Of a stretch of DNA of 64,000 bases, positions 46,501 through 58,129 are shown one piece after another. Source of the DNA: Owenia fusiformis (taxonomy: Eukaryota > Annelida > Polychaeta > Sabellida > Oweniidae); contig CAIIXF020000003.1 of NCBI GenBank assembly GCA_903813345.2, positions 23,635,248 through 23,699,247 of the forward strand, written 5' to 3'. A program made the position numbers and the translations under genes. The notes beneath the pieces are model-generated. The model was not told the DNA's origin, searched no databases, and saw only the letters and a program-made list of their open reading frames with translations. Position 1 is the stretch's first letter; every line of letters begins with the position of its first letter.

Positions 46501-46935
46501 GGCACATATGAAATATTAATTTTCACCAGTTTTTATATGATTTATAGCACAGGGGGTTGATATAAAAAAGTCTGGCGACATTGGTCAAGGAACAGTTTCA
46601 ACATGGTAAAAATGTCAAAATGATAGTTTCTGTCATTTAACCAGAAGCTGGGATCGTCTTGTGTATAATACACCACTTTGTATGGGATGTTATGCATGAA
46701 AAATTCTCTAATGGCACCATACAATCCTGATTTTTGATATGGCGACAGTCACGTAACTGATGAATAGCCCTTTTCTAAATATGTGTAACTGAGAAATCAT
46801 ATATTACAAACGTGCTAGGTAGAGGGTCATATACGTCTATACTATTTATATATACAACAAAAAGTGATGTTGGTAATGTAAATGCTGAGATTGAGCCCTG
46901 GGTCACCTATTTTGCATTCTTATTGAGAATGGGTG
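43508..46935. mobile_element. 3,428 bp DNA transposon with 25 bp perfect TIRs, inserted in the LINE
   Basis: It begins CACCCATTCTCAATAAGAAT and GCAAA (43508-43532) and ends with the exact inverse (46911-46935); AATT occurs on both sides (43504-43507 and 46936-46939). The TIR itself can fold (CATTCT-5-AGAATG). Removing the element and one AATT rejoins the LINE reading frame (PYTI then RELNTLPDSIV), which proves the insertion. The interior is AT-rich, with recurring CGTAAATGATG words near both ends and decayed coding traces on the minus strand. CAC tips and a 4 bp duplication would suit a CMC/Chapaev-like element, but the superfamily is not established. Confidence 0.85.
44687..45640 (-). pseudogene. 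Decayed protein-coding traces inside the 3.4 kb transposon
   Basis: On the minus strand, protein-like segments in changing frames: a Ser/Asn/Asp-rich stretch (DNNDCDRVYGSGTSN, near 45480-45560), a Lys/Pro-rich stretch (KGPSTPKTPKSAGEK, near 45236-45310) and the C-terminal segment KELHLGDFFTAVYNYCWYVK with YYLLRKEESP and ending in a stop at 44687. The last resembles small beta-rich domains found at the ends of some transposon-encoded proteins. It is broken by stops and frame changes; identification is not secure. Confidence 0.4.
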
Positions 46936-47152
46936 AATTAGGGAATTGAACACTCTTCCAGACTCAATAGTGACGACGGGGGTATTTGATGGCTTTAGAC
47001 CATGCTGGGTACTTACAACTTACTGGGTGTAGCTGTTTTTAAACCGGTTTTAATCTTTTATTTTAGCGCTGTTTTTATCTTTTACTATGCATACTAACCC
47101 GCAATGTAGTAATCAGCAAATGATTGAATCGTGTAATGTGATGATGATGAAA
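46936..47152 (+). pseudogene. Dead LINE, 3' part
   Basis: Continues the LINE frame after the transposon: REL then NTLPDSIVTTGVFDGFR (46940-46990), the conserved C-terminal motif of CR1/jockey-like ORF2, stop TAG at about 47030, then an untranslated stretch ending with a (GAT)n microsatellite near 47140-47152. Confidence 0.75.
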
Positions 47153-49370
47153 TCAACCAAAGTTTATTTATTCCCTGGTTGTCTTCTTTGAGATTGCATC
47201 TGTTTTCTACCTTTTTCCTTTTGGTATTTTCATCAATATAAGTTGTTTTATCCATTGAGATTTAAATAAGAATATACATAAATTACCTAATTCTTCAGTG
47301 CAAAATTCATTGCGTGGCAGTCTTCTTCCGTTTTGTCTTAGTATCTATTGATTCCAATTTTGAAAGATATTTAGGGCTTTTCTTCGATGATTTTGTTTTT
47401 GTACCAAGGAAGAGGTGTCATCAGCGTTGTATGATATTATTGATTGTTCTCCTGAAATGTTTTAACTCATATTTCCTTGTTATTGATTGTTCTCCTGAAA
47501 TGTTTTAACTCATATTTCCTTGTTAGAACGATAATACAATAACACTTTTTGTAAGTAAAAGCATCCATTTCATAACCATTGTTACGTTCAGTCTCATTTT
47601 GAGTCCGTTAATCATCGGATGCGGCAACTATCTCATGATTCAGTGAAAATTTGCCAGAATATCATACTTTTTCATGGGTTACAAAACCACCGTTTTTATT
47701 TTGCCATGATATCATATCATATGAATACTACAGTAACTATTAAGGTGCACTCTTTCAACGGTAGATTATGGTAGATTTTTTATACACAATAATAATATTA
47801 TAAAAGAACTTGCAAAAATATAGATCCTAGGTATTTCAATATTAATATTGTTTTTGCAGCATATGAGTTGACATGATGCGACAGTGACCTCGTCACTGGA
47901 AATTCTATCAGAGATTACACAAGGGAACAAATTTCATTCAATGTTTCAAATATTATAATAGCTATATTGTTCCTTTGGGATTTGTATACAATATTAATAT
48001 ATCCACTTAACCTTAACTGGCAAGATAATAAAGATCAAACATGGTACAGTTTTACCATGATCAGTTCCATCTAAGATTAAGAATATTTTCTCCATTCTAG
48101 GTTGTGCCATGCTTTACCAGTTGTACAATTATTTTATTAGTTTTGTATATTTATGTTTGGTTTCATGTGGTTCAAAAATACAAATTGTAAAACAAAAACG
48201 TTGTTAATCAACCTGCCTGTAAGACTGCGACAATAAAACAATATGGTCATGTTACTAAATTTGTATTTGATTCCAACAGATTAAAGGTACAGGGTATCAA
48301 ATGATTAAACCATATCATGGCTTTGCTATTACCAAGAGAGCTTAAACATAAATCTAGAGTATCAACAAATGATGGGTGTGTATTACACATTTATTACAGC
48401 TTCTTGCGATTGCTATCGATAGAGACAAACAAAAAGCTTTAAATGCAATAGAAGCACAATTACTGCCTTATTTTTCATATTTCTGACAGTTTCCCAATAA
48501 TATGAAATACCAACCTGACATTGAAGAAGTTAGGGGCAGTTACACCATAAAGGTTAGATCACTCATAAACTTAAACGTGAAATGTATACGACATGCTTGA
48601 AAATTGAATTAAAGAATGAATTAAAAACGTTTGCAAATTGAGCTTCTAAGCGATTAGAAACTCGGGATTATGTCATTTAAAAAGATACAGGCGTAGTTAA
48701 GCTTTAGCAGTGCGGCGCCTTCTACATGTAGTAATACATTCAGGATTTCGTGTTACGGAGCAACTCACGACATTAAAGGTAAGTTCGATGTACGACCTTA
48801 TTATTTTCAGTTACCTAAAGTCTTGTGTTTGACAATCTACATTCTGAAATAGACAATTTTAATGATTTGAGATGGTTCTACATATAACCTCTGCATTTTC
48901 AAAATCATCGTTTGCTGTTTGGATGGGTTTCTTTTAAAGTACAAGTACCTCAATCAAACCTGACAAATTATCCATTCGGAAATTGGGCATTTCCTGGGCC
49001 GACGTCCATGCAATACATAAGAACGAAAGGATACATTATTTTCACATTAGTACACCATTGACGTAGAATTTGTTGACGTTAGCAATATATCTTATAGAAC
49101 TTCCTTCTAACGGTATGATTGTGTTGGAATTTCAAGGGCATTGGGCGGGTCGTGTAATCCAAAATTAATGATTTAGGTACCTGTTACACAGCAAGACTAA
49201 ATGTCTTCGTTACGAAGCCCTTTGACAAAATCTTCGTAACGAAGGATATGTTACACCTCTAATCAGTGGGTAGTTAGATTGCTCAAATTCATATTAATAT
49301 CTCACATATATGATGACAATTATATCTTGCAATAGAATACGAATCTACTTTTGAATTTAAATAAAACATT
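47153..49370. other. Intergenic, no supported gene
   Basis: No gene. A 43 bp tandem duplication (ATTGTTCTCCTGAAATGTTT and onward) lies at 47440-47525. A partial relative of the 39.6-40.0 kb repeat (AGTGAAAATTTG, ACCGTTTTTATTTT) lies at about 47580-47735. Twin CTTCGT(T/A)ACGAAG palindromes lie at 49205-49250. Confidence 0.4.
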
Positions 49371-50549
49371 CTTGACAGGTTTATTAGATGAGAAAGAGGC
49401 AACATTATGTAAGCACGTAACCTACTCTAACCAATTAAAACTTTACTACAGTAAAGTAAGATATCAAATTCTTGAAATAACAAAGTGATTGTCTGGCAAA
49501 CAATAGAGAGATAACTAATTATATTGAGTGTCAACTTTAAAATACTAATCAAAGGGTATCTGATACAGACAAAAACCTTCTCCAATTTCTAAAAAGAATT
49601 GTAGACCTAAAATCAACCTCATAGAATGATTTCATTATGAATAGAATCTATTTTCTTTTAATTCTAGATAGTATGTTATTTTTGTTCAATTTCTATTTTG
49701 ATATTTGTTTTGCTAATCTTTTCTGCTTGATGTAATGGGTTTACATGTTTAACTGAATTATAGCATATATAATTGTTACAAAAAGTTGCGTATTTATCAT
49801 TAGTGTTTGTTTTTTCATTGATTTCCTGATCATACTATTAGATATATACATCAACTGTTATCAGATATCACAGACGTCTAATTAAAATGACCCCGTTGAG
49901 AATACGTCAGAGTCTGACATAAAAATGGCATAATTCGATCAATTGTAGTTGACCTTGAAATAGTAGCCTACTTTCTTCTTTACAAAAATGTAGTGAGTGC
50001 ACCTCCAGCCATGCTTTCCCTGTCTCTATAGAAACACGTCGAGTCGGCGGAAATATAAATTACAAAGCACTGGTCACTAATTGCATTTTATTGTTGTTTA
50101 CAAATAGGACATTCTTTAGAACGGGTATGTACAGGATACGGCAATCTGATACACATTGCATCTCTTGTTACCAAGGTTGTGTTCTTTAATGGCAAGTTTC
50201 TATCCATAGGGTCATATAATGTCGATTTAGATTTCGAGGAATCAACTATACAAAAATATCCAAGCACAAGTGCCAACGGTAAAGTAAATAGTAAAAACTG
50301 TAAAGAAACTTAGCAAGAAAATCAAACTCTAAGTGTAAACCTGTCGCAAGAAAAATAAACCCTATATATAAAGTGTACATTGGCATGTTTGTTATTTACA
50401 ATCATGCCAGATGATTGGCTTCTTAAATCACGGTGATTATTTTTTTTAAATATCTAGGATCATGATACAGTGATAATTGAAAAGAAGAAAAACTGGAAGA
50501 ACTGTTGTTATAGAAATCACGTATTATATTTTCAAAGCCGTATATCTCT

Positions 50550-51440
50550 GGGACTATCTCTGGACCAGCTTAATATCATCATTTATTCTGTTTTTCAAAG
50601 TCAGATATCTCTGGAACTGAAAGAACTGTTGTAAAGGCAATCGTTCACTATGTTTTCCAAAGTTGGATACCTCTGGAGTTAAAAAGAATTTTTGGAATAC
50701 CAAACATTTCTTATGTTCTTCAAAGTATATTTCTTGAACTAAAGAGTCATTGTAATTGCAAACATTATTATGTTCTCCAAAATCGTATATCTCTTGAACT
50801 AAAAACCATTGGAGTAGCAAAGACTATCGTGTTCTTTAAAGTCGTGTATCTCTTGAACTAACGATCCATTGGAATAGCAAACATCAGTATGTTCTTCAAA
50901 GTCGTAGGATTATGTTCTTCAAAGTTGTATATCTCTGGAACTAAAGAATCATTGTGACAGCAAACATTATTATGTTCTTCAAAGTGGTATATCTTTGGAA
51001 CTAAAGAACCATTGCAATAGCAAACATTATTATGTTCTTCAAAGTCGTATGTCTCTGGAACTAAAGAGCCATTGTAATAGCAAGCATTATTATGTTCTTC
51101 AAATTCGTATATCTCTCGAACTGTTGTAATATTGACCATTTGTTATGTTCTTCAGTGCCGTGTATCTCACGAACTGAAAGAACTGTTGTAAAAGCAATCA
51201 TTTATTATGTTCTCCAAATTCGATTCTCTCTGGAACTGAAAGAACTGTTGAAATGTCAATCATTATTTATGTTTGTCAAAGTTGAATATATCCGGAACTA
51301 AAAAATGGATGCAATAGTTATCATTTATTATGTGCTTCAAAGTTCTTTATCTTTGGAACTGAAAGAACTGTTGTAATAGCAATAATTTATTATGTTCATC
51401 AAAGTCGTATATCTCCGAAACTAAAAGAATGAAGTGTTGT
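50550..51440 (+). repeat. 60 bp satellite array A (about 14 units)
   Basis: The unit on + is TTATGTTCTTCAAAGTCGTA, then TATCTCTGGAACTAAAGAAC, then CATTGTAATAGCAAACATTA. Units diverge noticeably. Within 50858-51139 the minus strand stays open across several units because the period is 60. Confidence 0.9.
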
Positions 51441-52068
51441 AATACTGATTTTAGAAGGGCCCAATATCCAGATAGGAGTACCGGTGTCAATCACACAATT
51501 TGAAACATATGTAACAAATTAAAAATTAAAAAACCTATAGTAGTTTTGAACAATGGCTAAGAAAAAGAACAGCGTTAAATTCAGAGAATACGTGTGCATT
51601 TTGAAATGTAAGGAAGAGTTTTCTTTTCATGATTTATCTTTGCAAAAAATGGTTTGCTTTGATTGACATTTGTTTATAAGTTCATTTATGACCAAGTCAC
51701 TCCAAAGAGTTATTACAAAATCCCTTACACTAGTGTTGACTTTCTACCTATGGTCTTTATACTTTTTTGATTTCTGAAATGTTTGATTAAGTTCTTGGCA
51801 ATACTAGTACTGTTGTTAACCCCCATATTTACCATTCAATGCGATTATTTGGCACTTCCTACACTTTACAAGACACAAATGACGTTTCATCATAAATAAT
51901 ACGCCTGGGATTGGTATGGACGATGGTCATTTTGATTAACTTCACAAGTGATCAATAAATTGTTTCATATCAGTGTGTTTTTAATTAGGCCGTTTAAGGA
52001 TCAATGACCAGCTCGAAGTTTTACACCAGTGTATTTTAGGAAAATGAGTAAGACCTTTTGCCTAACTT

Positions 52069-52496
52069 ATGGCTTATCATTTCTTTCATAAAAACGTAAA
52101 TGATATTTTTCATGTCTTCAGAGTAGTCAATTCCAGATCACATATCACTGTACTTAAGACAATTGATTGTCATTGCCATTGTCATTGCCAACTTTGCTTG
52201 ATTTATGACTAATACTGTAATAGCAATGGATTCAGTAAAATATGCTTGGTATAATTCGTTGAATCCATTCTTATGTATTTATATAAACTAGAGAAATGAA
52301 AGTATGATATTATTACGATATGTATATGTCCTTGGGATTAACAGTCGTCTAATTATTGGTTCTCTGCTAAAGCATAAGTCGTCTATTTCCAGTAAATAAA
52401 CGACCTTAACAATGATCAGATATGTGATCTGGAATTGACTACTCTTTAGCCATGGGGGATAATATCATGTTTTGATAGAAGTAATGATAAGCCATG
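52069..52496. mobile_element. Foldback element in copy A
   Basis: The left arm ATGGCTTATCATTTCTTTCA, then AGTAGTCAATTCCAGATCAC, is repeated inverted at 52415-52496. The arms are about 80 bp. Not present at the matching place in copy B, so it was probably inserted after the duplication. Confidence 0.7.
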
Positions 52497-52569
52497 GGTT
52501 ATAGAGAAAAGGGTGTTTCTCCTTTTCCTCAAATCCTTGCAATTAGACTAAATGGTGTTTTGTAAAAGC

Positions 52570-53363
52570 GTTACCCCCCTATCACACCAAACTAGTTCTT
52601 ACCCGTTCTTGCCAGTCCTACGAAAACGTCGTAAAACGGGCTCAATCTGGCTGTGGTCGGGAAATATGTCTGTAATAATTAGCTTCTTCGTTCTTAAACA
52701 GTCTTCAATACGTCCATCGCGTTCGCAGTTCGTTCAGGTCGCACCACGTCGGTGTGCAACGTCGTAGAACGCGTCCCTTAGTCTAGAAGGTCAACATGAC
52801 CTGATAACAGAACGGTATGGTCGCCATCGAATTTTGAATCGATTCAAAATTCTAAAATCACATTCCCGTCTGAGAACGTTCATAAAGTTCGTAAATAGAC
52901 CTTAGAAAGTTGCAGCTACGTTCATTCATTCCGCACACAGTTTAAAACCAGTTTTGAAGAACGCAGTGGCAACTTGTTTGGTGTGATAGCTATATTTTTG
53001 CTAACTCGTTCATAAGCAGTGTTAAGTTTAAACCCGTTTGCAATTAGTTCTACCTCGTTCTCAACACGTCCTCAGACAGTTCAACTCGTTGTTAAAACGT
53101 CCCTAGTAGTACGACGGTTCCGTTCGTAGTACGTCCAGCTCGTCGTTAGTACGTTGTCACTCGTTCTAATTGTAGAACGTGACGACCACGAGAACATTTT
53201 GAGCATTGTCTAAGTTCTAGAGGACCTACCCGTTCGAGTACGTTCGATGAAGTTTGTAAAGAGATCCCAAACGGTTCTTAGTAGGCCTACTCCGTTCGTA
53301 CACAGTTGAAGCCCGTTTTCGAGAACGTAGTGAGAACTAGTTTGGTGTGATAGTAGGGTTACC
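52570..53363. mobile_element. MITE-like element with TATCACACCAAACTAGTTCT ends
   Basis: Left end TATCACACCAAACTAGTTCT (52580-52599) and right end AGAACTAGTTTGGTGTGATA (53333-53352), each bordered by GTTACCC/GGGTTACC-like bases. A third copy of the end (CTTGTTTGGTGTGATAG, about 52976) sits inside, so the structure may be two elements fused. The interior is made of CGTTC(G/T)-rich words such as CGTTCGTAGTACGTCC, unusually CpG-rich. Confidence 0.75.
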
Positions 53364-54727
53364 ACAATTCAAAACCAGAATGTCTCCTTCAGATAGAGTT
53401 ATAATTTGTTACAGTGGCAGATAATTACATGTAACTACAATCGGATGAATATAGAAAGTAACGAATGTATTTTTTAATTTGTAATAGTTTTTCTATTAAT
53501 TTGAATTTCAAACTTAATCCGGTCGTAATATTTCGTAATATTTATCATTAACAAAGTTCCAAAATATTGAAGTACAATCGGGATTTTTTTTAGGAAAACT
53601 CATTTCATATTCACAAAATAAACATGCAAGGAAATTGTACGTTAATTGTTATATTTGTTATTAATATTAATTGTTATAATTATTTCATAGATTAATGAAT
53701 CAGCATTTAAAATAAATCATTGTAGCAATGTGATATTTCATTATTTAAATATAGCCCCTTTCCATTACTTTCCAAAAGTTTTCTTCCGGACTGAAGGATA
53801 TTGAAAATGTCAGATCACTGTCAAGAGTCTTTGAAATCTTTTGGTTTCTAAATATGTATTGGCATGACTTCAGTATAGATGGAATGCCCCGTGATCTTGT
53901 GATTTTTGATTGTAATATATATTCTTCAATGCAGCTTCAAATGATATTAACAGTCAAAAAGACATGACATTATTTTTTTATGATTTGATTTTGGGTGTTG
54001 GATCAATGTTTGATATCTCGGGGTTTTGTTTTAACTTATGATTAATTGTGCTCTTAGATGTTTCCTGTTTTGTAATGTATAACATTTTTCCACATTACAC
54101 TATTCAAGTAGACGAATGTTAACGTTATCATTGCACATTTTAGAAACGTCTTTGGAGCAGTTGTACTTTCAAGAGCTTATGTAATCCAAAACGCCGGATA
54201 TCGATCAGTAATGATGGTTTTATCCTCAACGCCATTCAGTGCAGTCACCTCAACCCTACTTCATGCCTCCTGAATTCGCATTTCTATTCTTAAACCTGAA
54301 AGATTTATTACCTAGACATCGATGCATGGTTTTGGATTATTTCCTTGACAATTCAAGTGCAGGATAATTGAGCATGATCTTGAACACTCTCGATCTATTT
54401 TCCATTAGAAGCTCAGTTATGACAAGTCTTGAACTTGAACTAGAAATTAATTGGCGACGGGTATCTGGACGACGAGACAGTAGTACCCCGACACACATTT
54501 TAATAATTTCATTACAGACATTCATCATATACTCAAAATATCGATAGCACTGTACCAAATGCCAAGTTAATGTTGCACGATTCAAGTTTACAATTTCATG
54601 AGTAAATGTGTAGCCTCTAAAACTGTTGCCAATAATTCAACAATGACGCCTAAAGCAGGACTATATTATGTTATAAGGGTTTAATATATCGTGGTATTAT
54701 CTACTACATTATCACCTTGCGTGCAAT

Positions 54728-55697
54728 ATTTATTTATTTATTATTTATTTGACAGTCACTTTTATAACAGTGGCACTCAAAGGTGCGTCAATATTACATA
54801 TAAGTAGAATACAAACAATACATTTTTTACTAAAATCCGTTGAGGAATACGAGACATAAGCTTTTAGTAAAATCATTAAAATAGGCTAAAATCACGCAGT
54901 GTTATGTTTCACATACACCTTTTGCAGAAACCTTTTTGTACAAACATCAAAATACCAGCCATTGTCGTGCCCCCAAATGCTAAACACATGATCCCCAAGA
55001 ATCCACTTTAATTTCATTTGTGGGGGGAAATTAAGGTACTGAGACACAACTGGAGTATCACATTTACTAATTAAATCATGTATAAATTCAGTTCTTTGTT
55101 TCTGAAAATGAGGACAGAGGAGGAAACGATGGATGGGATCATCTATAACATTTACAAGTTACATAATTTACAAATACCGTTACTTATTTTCCATCTTTTT
55201 CTGTCTTCCTTAAGGTTAAAGCAGCCTGTTCTGGCCAGAAACTTAAGTCGAGAGGTGTAAAAGTCTGTATGGTTCATGAGGTACTTCTCTTTATTTGTAT
55301 TAAATTTCAACTTTTTATAGAGGTTCAAAGACTTTTTATCATTGATTGCTTCAATAAATTCAGATTTTCTTTGATCATTTGAGATTTTGAGAAATGAGTC
55401 ATACCAGTCTGCGTTGTTGGATGAAATGCATCCGTCTAGTCCATGGGCAGTTAATATCTTTGACACGGAATCAATATATGGCTATACTGAGCTTTTCTTT
55501 GCTTTAAAGTTAGAGAACATTTCATTGTAAATATCACCTAAGATCTTACAACTTTTAGCTCTATTTTTCAAATGAATAAAATAATCTATTTTACGTTTAT
55601 CTATAACATTCATAATTGGTCTCCAACCTAGGTCACCGAGTAGAGCGTCCCTAGCTGGTGTACTTTTTATATTAAATATTGCTCTTCCTACATACAT
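54728..55697 (-). pseudogene. 5'-truncated LINE fragment
   Basis: On the minus strand a single frame, interrupted by one TAG near 55480, encodes the C-terminal part of a non-LTR retrotransposon ORF2: IKSTPARDALLGDLGWRPI (about 55660) and onward to KLKFNTNKEKYLMN, then CKLCN followed after a frameshift by DPIHRFLLCPHFQKQR, a CCHC-like zinc knuckle (about 55150-55090). The 3' end is CACTGTTATAAAAGTGACTG with an (AAATA)n tail at 54728-54755. The tail resembles the sequence at 39996-40040. Confidence 0.8.
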
Positions 55698-56989
55698 TAT
55701 ACTGATATGAGTTCATAGCATTCACTCTTGTATTTTTGTCAAATGAATGACATTGATAGGCAAACTATTCATGTTTAATTACATAGAAACTAAAACGCAT
55801 AAACATTACATATTAAAACGCAACAAAGAAATAAATTGAAAACTACAAAACCAGCGATGACTACATCAAATTCATTTACTGTATCATGAAGCCATGTTTT
55901 TCCTCTTTTCAATCATTTATTGACATGGAGTCACTGTTGGCTGGATAATCATTCCTTCTGCACAGCGGGCCAAAATTGGGCCACGGGTGCTATTGGAAGG
56001 TCTCCCCCGGGAAGATCTCCTGACAAGCCTTGTTGTAACGCTTTTCTTTGGGGCTATCTCAAGTGTTCACCACCCATCCACACCATTCCAAAACATTGAT
56101 AAAGAATGGCCAACATTCGCCTGAAACTTGGTATCAAACCGATATTGGCGCACAGTGCAAAAACAATGATTATTCAGTCAACTATAAATAAATGACATAT
56201 CATTGAAAGGGGGGAAATGTGGTTTTAAGCTACAATGAATGAAATGGATGCATCACTTGTTTTATGGTATTACGATTCCATTTGTTTGTTGCGTTTTATA
56301 CGCCTTTTTGATCGCTGTAATAGTAAATGGTGAAATGTTATGGTGAAAATGGAATAAGATGTAATATATTTAAAGGACCGTAATTCTTCTTATGTAAAGT
56401 TTTCACAAAATTGAGTATTAGAAATGAAATTGTATTGTATGGAGTTTTATCCTGTTTGAAGAAGAATGAGGGTATAAGCAAAGATTGACTTTCGAATTTG
56501 TGCGGGGCACTATTCAATTTGAAATATTCAATACACTTCTGAAGTCATGACTTTTATGTGAAGTGGAACTTGACAGAATTTGAGAATTTTGCAGTATTGT
56601 AATATTCATACCCACTCCTGACAGAGCTATTTATTTCATTTCGCAGATGTTTATGAAATGCTATCATTACAAGTACTGTAAAGGAAAATTAAAAATGTCA
56701 AAGAAGATTTGAGATATTTTTCGAGAAAAAGTGCTCTTAGTTGTTTTCTTAAAAGGATGGACTATATTATCACTTTAACAAATCTGAAATGATAATTGAG
56801 CTTTTGTGACATCTTGATCTTGTGACAAGTTTTAAACAAGAGCGTAGCTATGCATTTCAAGAGGTTCACTTTCATGTTTGCTCAGACTAATTTTAACATC
56901 TAGCGTAAGACGATTGTCCTATCTTAAATGAAAAATGAGTTATCTTTACATTATAAATGCTGTTATGCAATATATTGCAAATTAACATT
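55698..56989. other. Intergenic, no supported gene
   Basis: AT-rich, nothing recognised. Confidence 0.4.
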
Positions 56990-58129
56990 CTTGAAGGTTT
57001 TGATGATTAAGAAGGCAGTATCATCTGAAACCTACACGCATCTAATTAAAACCTTAAAATTGTAGCATGTGAAGTAAGAAAGTACGATACATGAACTTCT
57101 TCAGATATCCTTAGAGCAAGTGATTGGTGAACTATTTAGAGATAACTAATAAAGTAGAGAATACTGTATTTCATTCTAAATCCGTTTCAGCTCAATTAAT
57201 TCGATGTAATTCTGTCATCATGTTACTTATTAGTTTGATGTTGAGTTTTTCATGTTTAGCAGGAACTAGAGAAATAACGCTTACAACTTTTATAAATGTG
57301 ATGTTTGGTTTGTGTTCATTTTTAGTGTTATTTTGAATGTTTCAATTAAACATAGAAGTGTTTCATTGATCTTGACTAAATTTGATGACATGCAGAGGGC
57401 ACGTCTAATGGAAATGTCCCATTGCATATTGAGAATATGTCAGCAGAATATTTTGGCTCTGACATTAAAATGGCACAATTTGATCACGTGTATGTACAAC
57501 CTTGAAACAATAGCCTACTATCTTCTTCTGCGGTCATTTGTAGTATCTTAGTCTCCAGACTGAAAATTTGAAGACTAAATCTGATATTTGATGACAAAAA
57601 AGGTTGAGCTGGGGGAAACAGAAATTACAAAACAACTGTCACTAATTGCATTTTAAAGTCGCTTAAATAGAACACTCTTAAGAACGTGAAGCACAGGATG
57701 TAACAAGCTTATACTCATCGTATCTAATTTCTTACAACGGCCGTATTTCATTATTCATTGGAAGGAAGGAGTTGTGATGACATGAGTGCCAGAACAGAGA
57801 TACAATCCAGCCCTAAAATGATATCCACAAAAAGAATGTACCCTTGGGGCTAGCAACATCGAAATGCGTATTAGCTACTATTATTTTTGAGTCAATTATG
57901 CTCTGGAAGATTGATGGACAAAATGTCATTTTATTTCTGGGCGAGTGATGATAATTAAGAGAGTAAGGCTTAGGGCACGATAAATGCAATTCGTGTTGGC
58001 TTCTAAAATCACAGTGATTAGTTTTGGTTTATTAAAAACATCTAGGATCACGAAGCAGTGATAATTGAATATTAGGATTAGCAAGATGTTTGTTTCTGTT
58101 ACACGGTTATAATTCTTGTTGAAAAATAC

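Larger units (their letters stand above)
49371..54110 (+). repeat. Segmental duplication, copy A
   Basis: Colinear with 56990-60830 about 7.6 kb downstream. Matching landmarks: AGAGATAACTAAT (49507/57138), CACTAATTGCATTTTA (50075/57640), ATCTAGGATCA with GCAGTGATAATTGA-type flank (50452/58040), the 60 bp satellite (50550/58130) and GACTTCAGTAT.GATGGAATG (53870/60612). The copies are diverged. Copy A has taken in the elements at 52069 and 52570. Confidence 0.7.

Noticed and set aside
52552-52767. 71-codon plus-strand frame
   Set aside because: It lies within the CpG-rich MITE and only translates its terminal repeat and CGTTC words.
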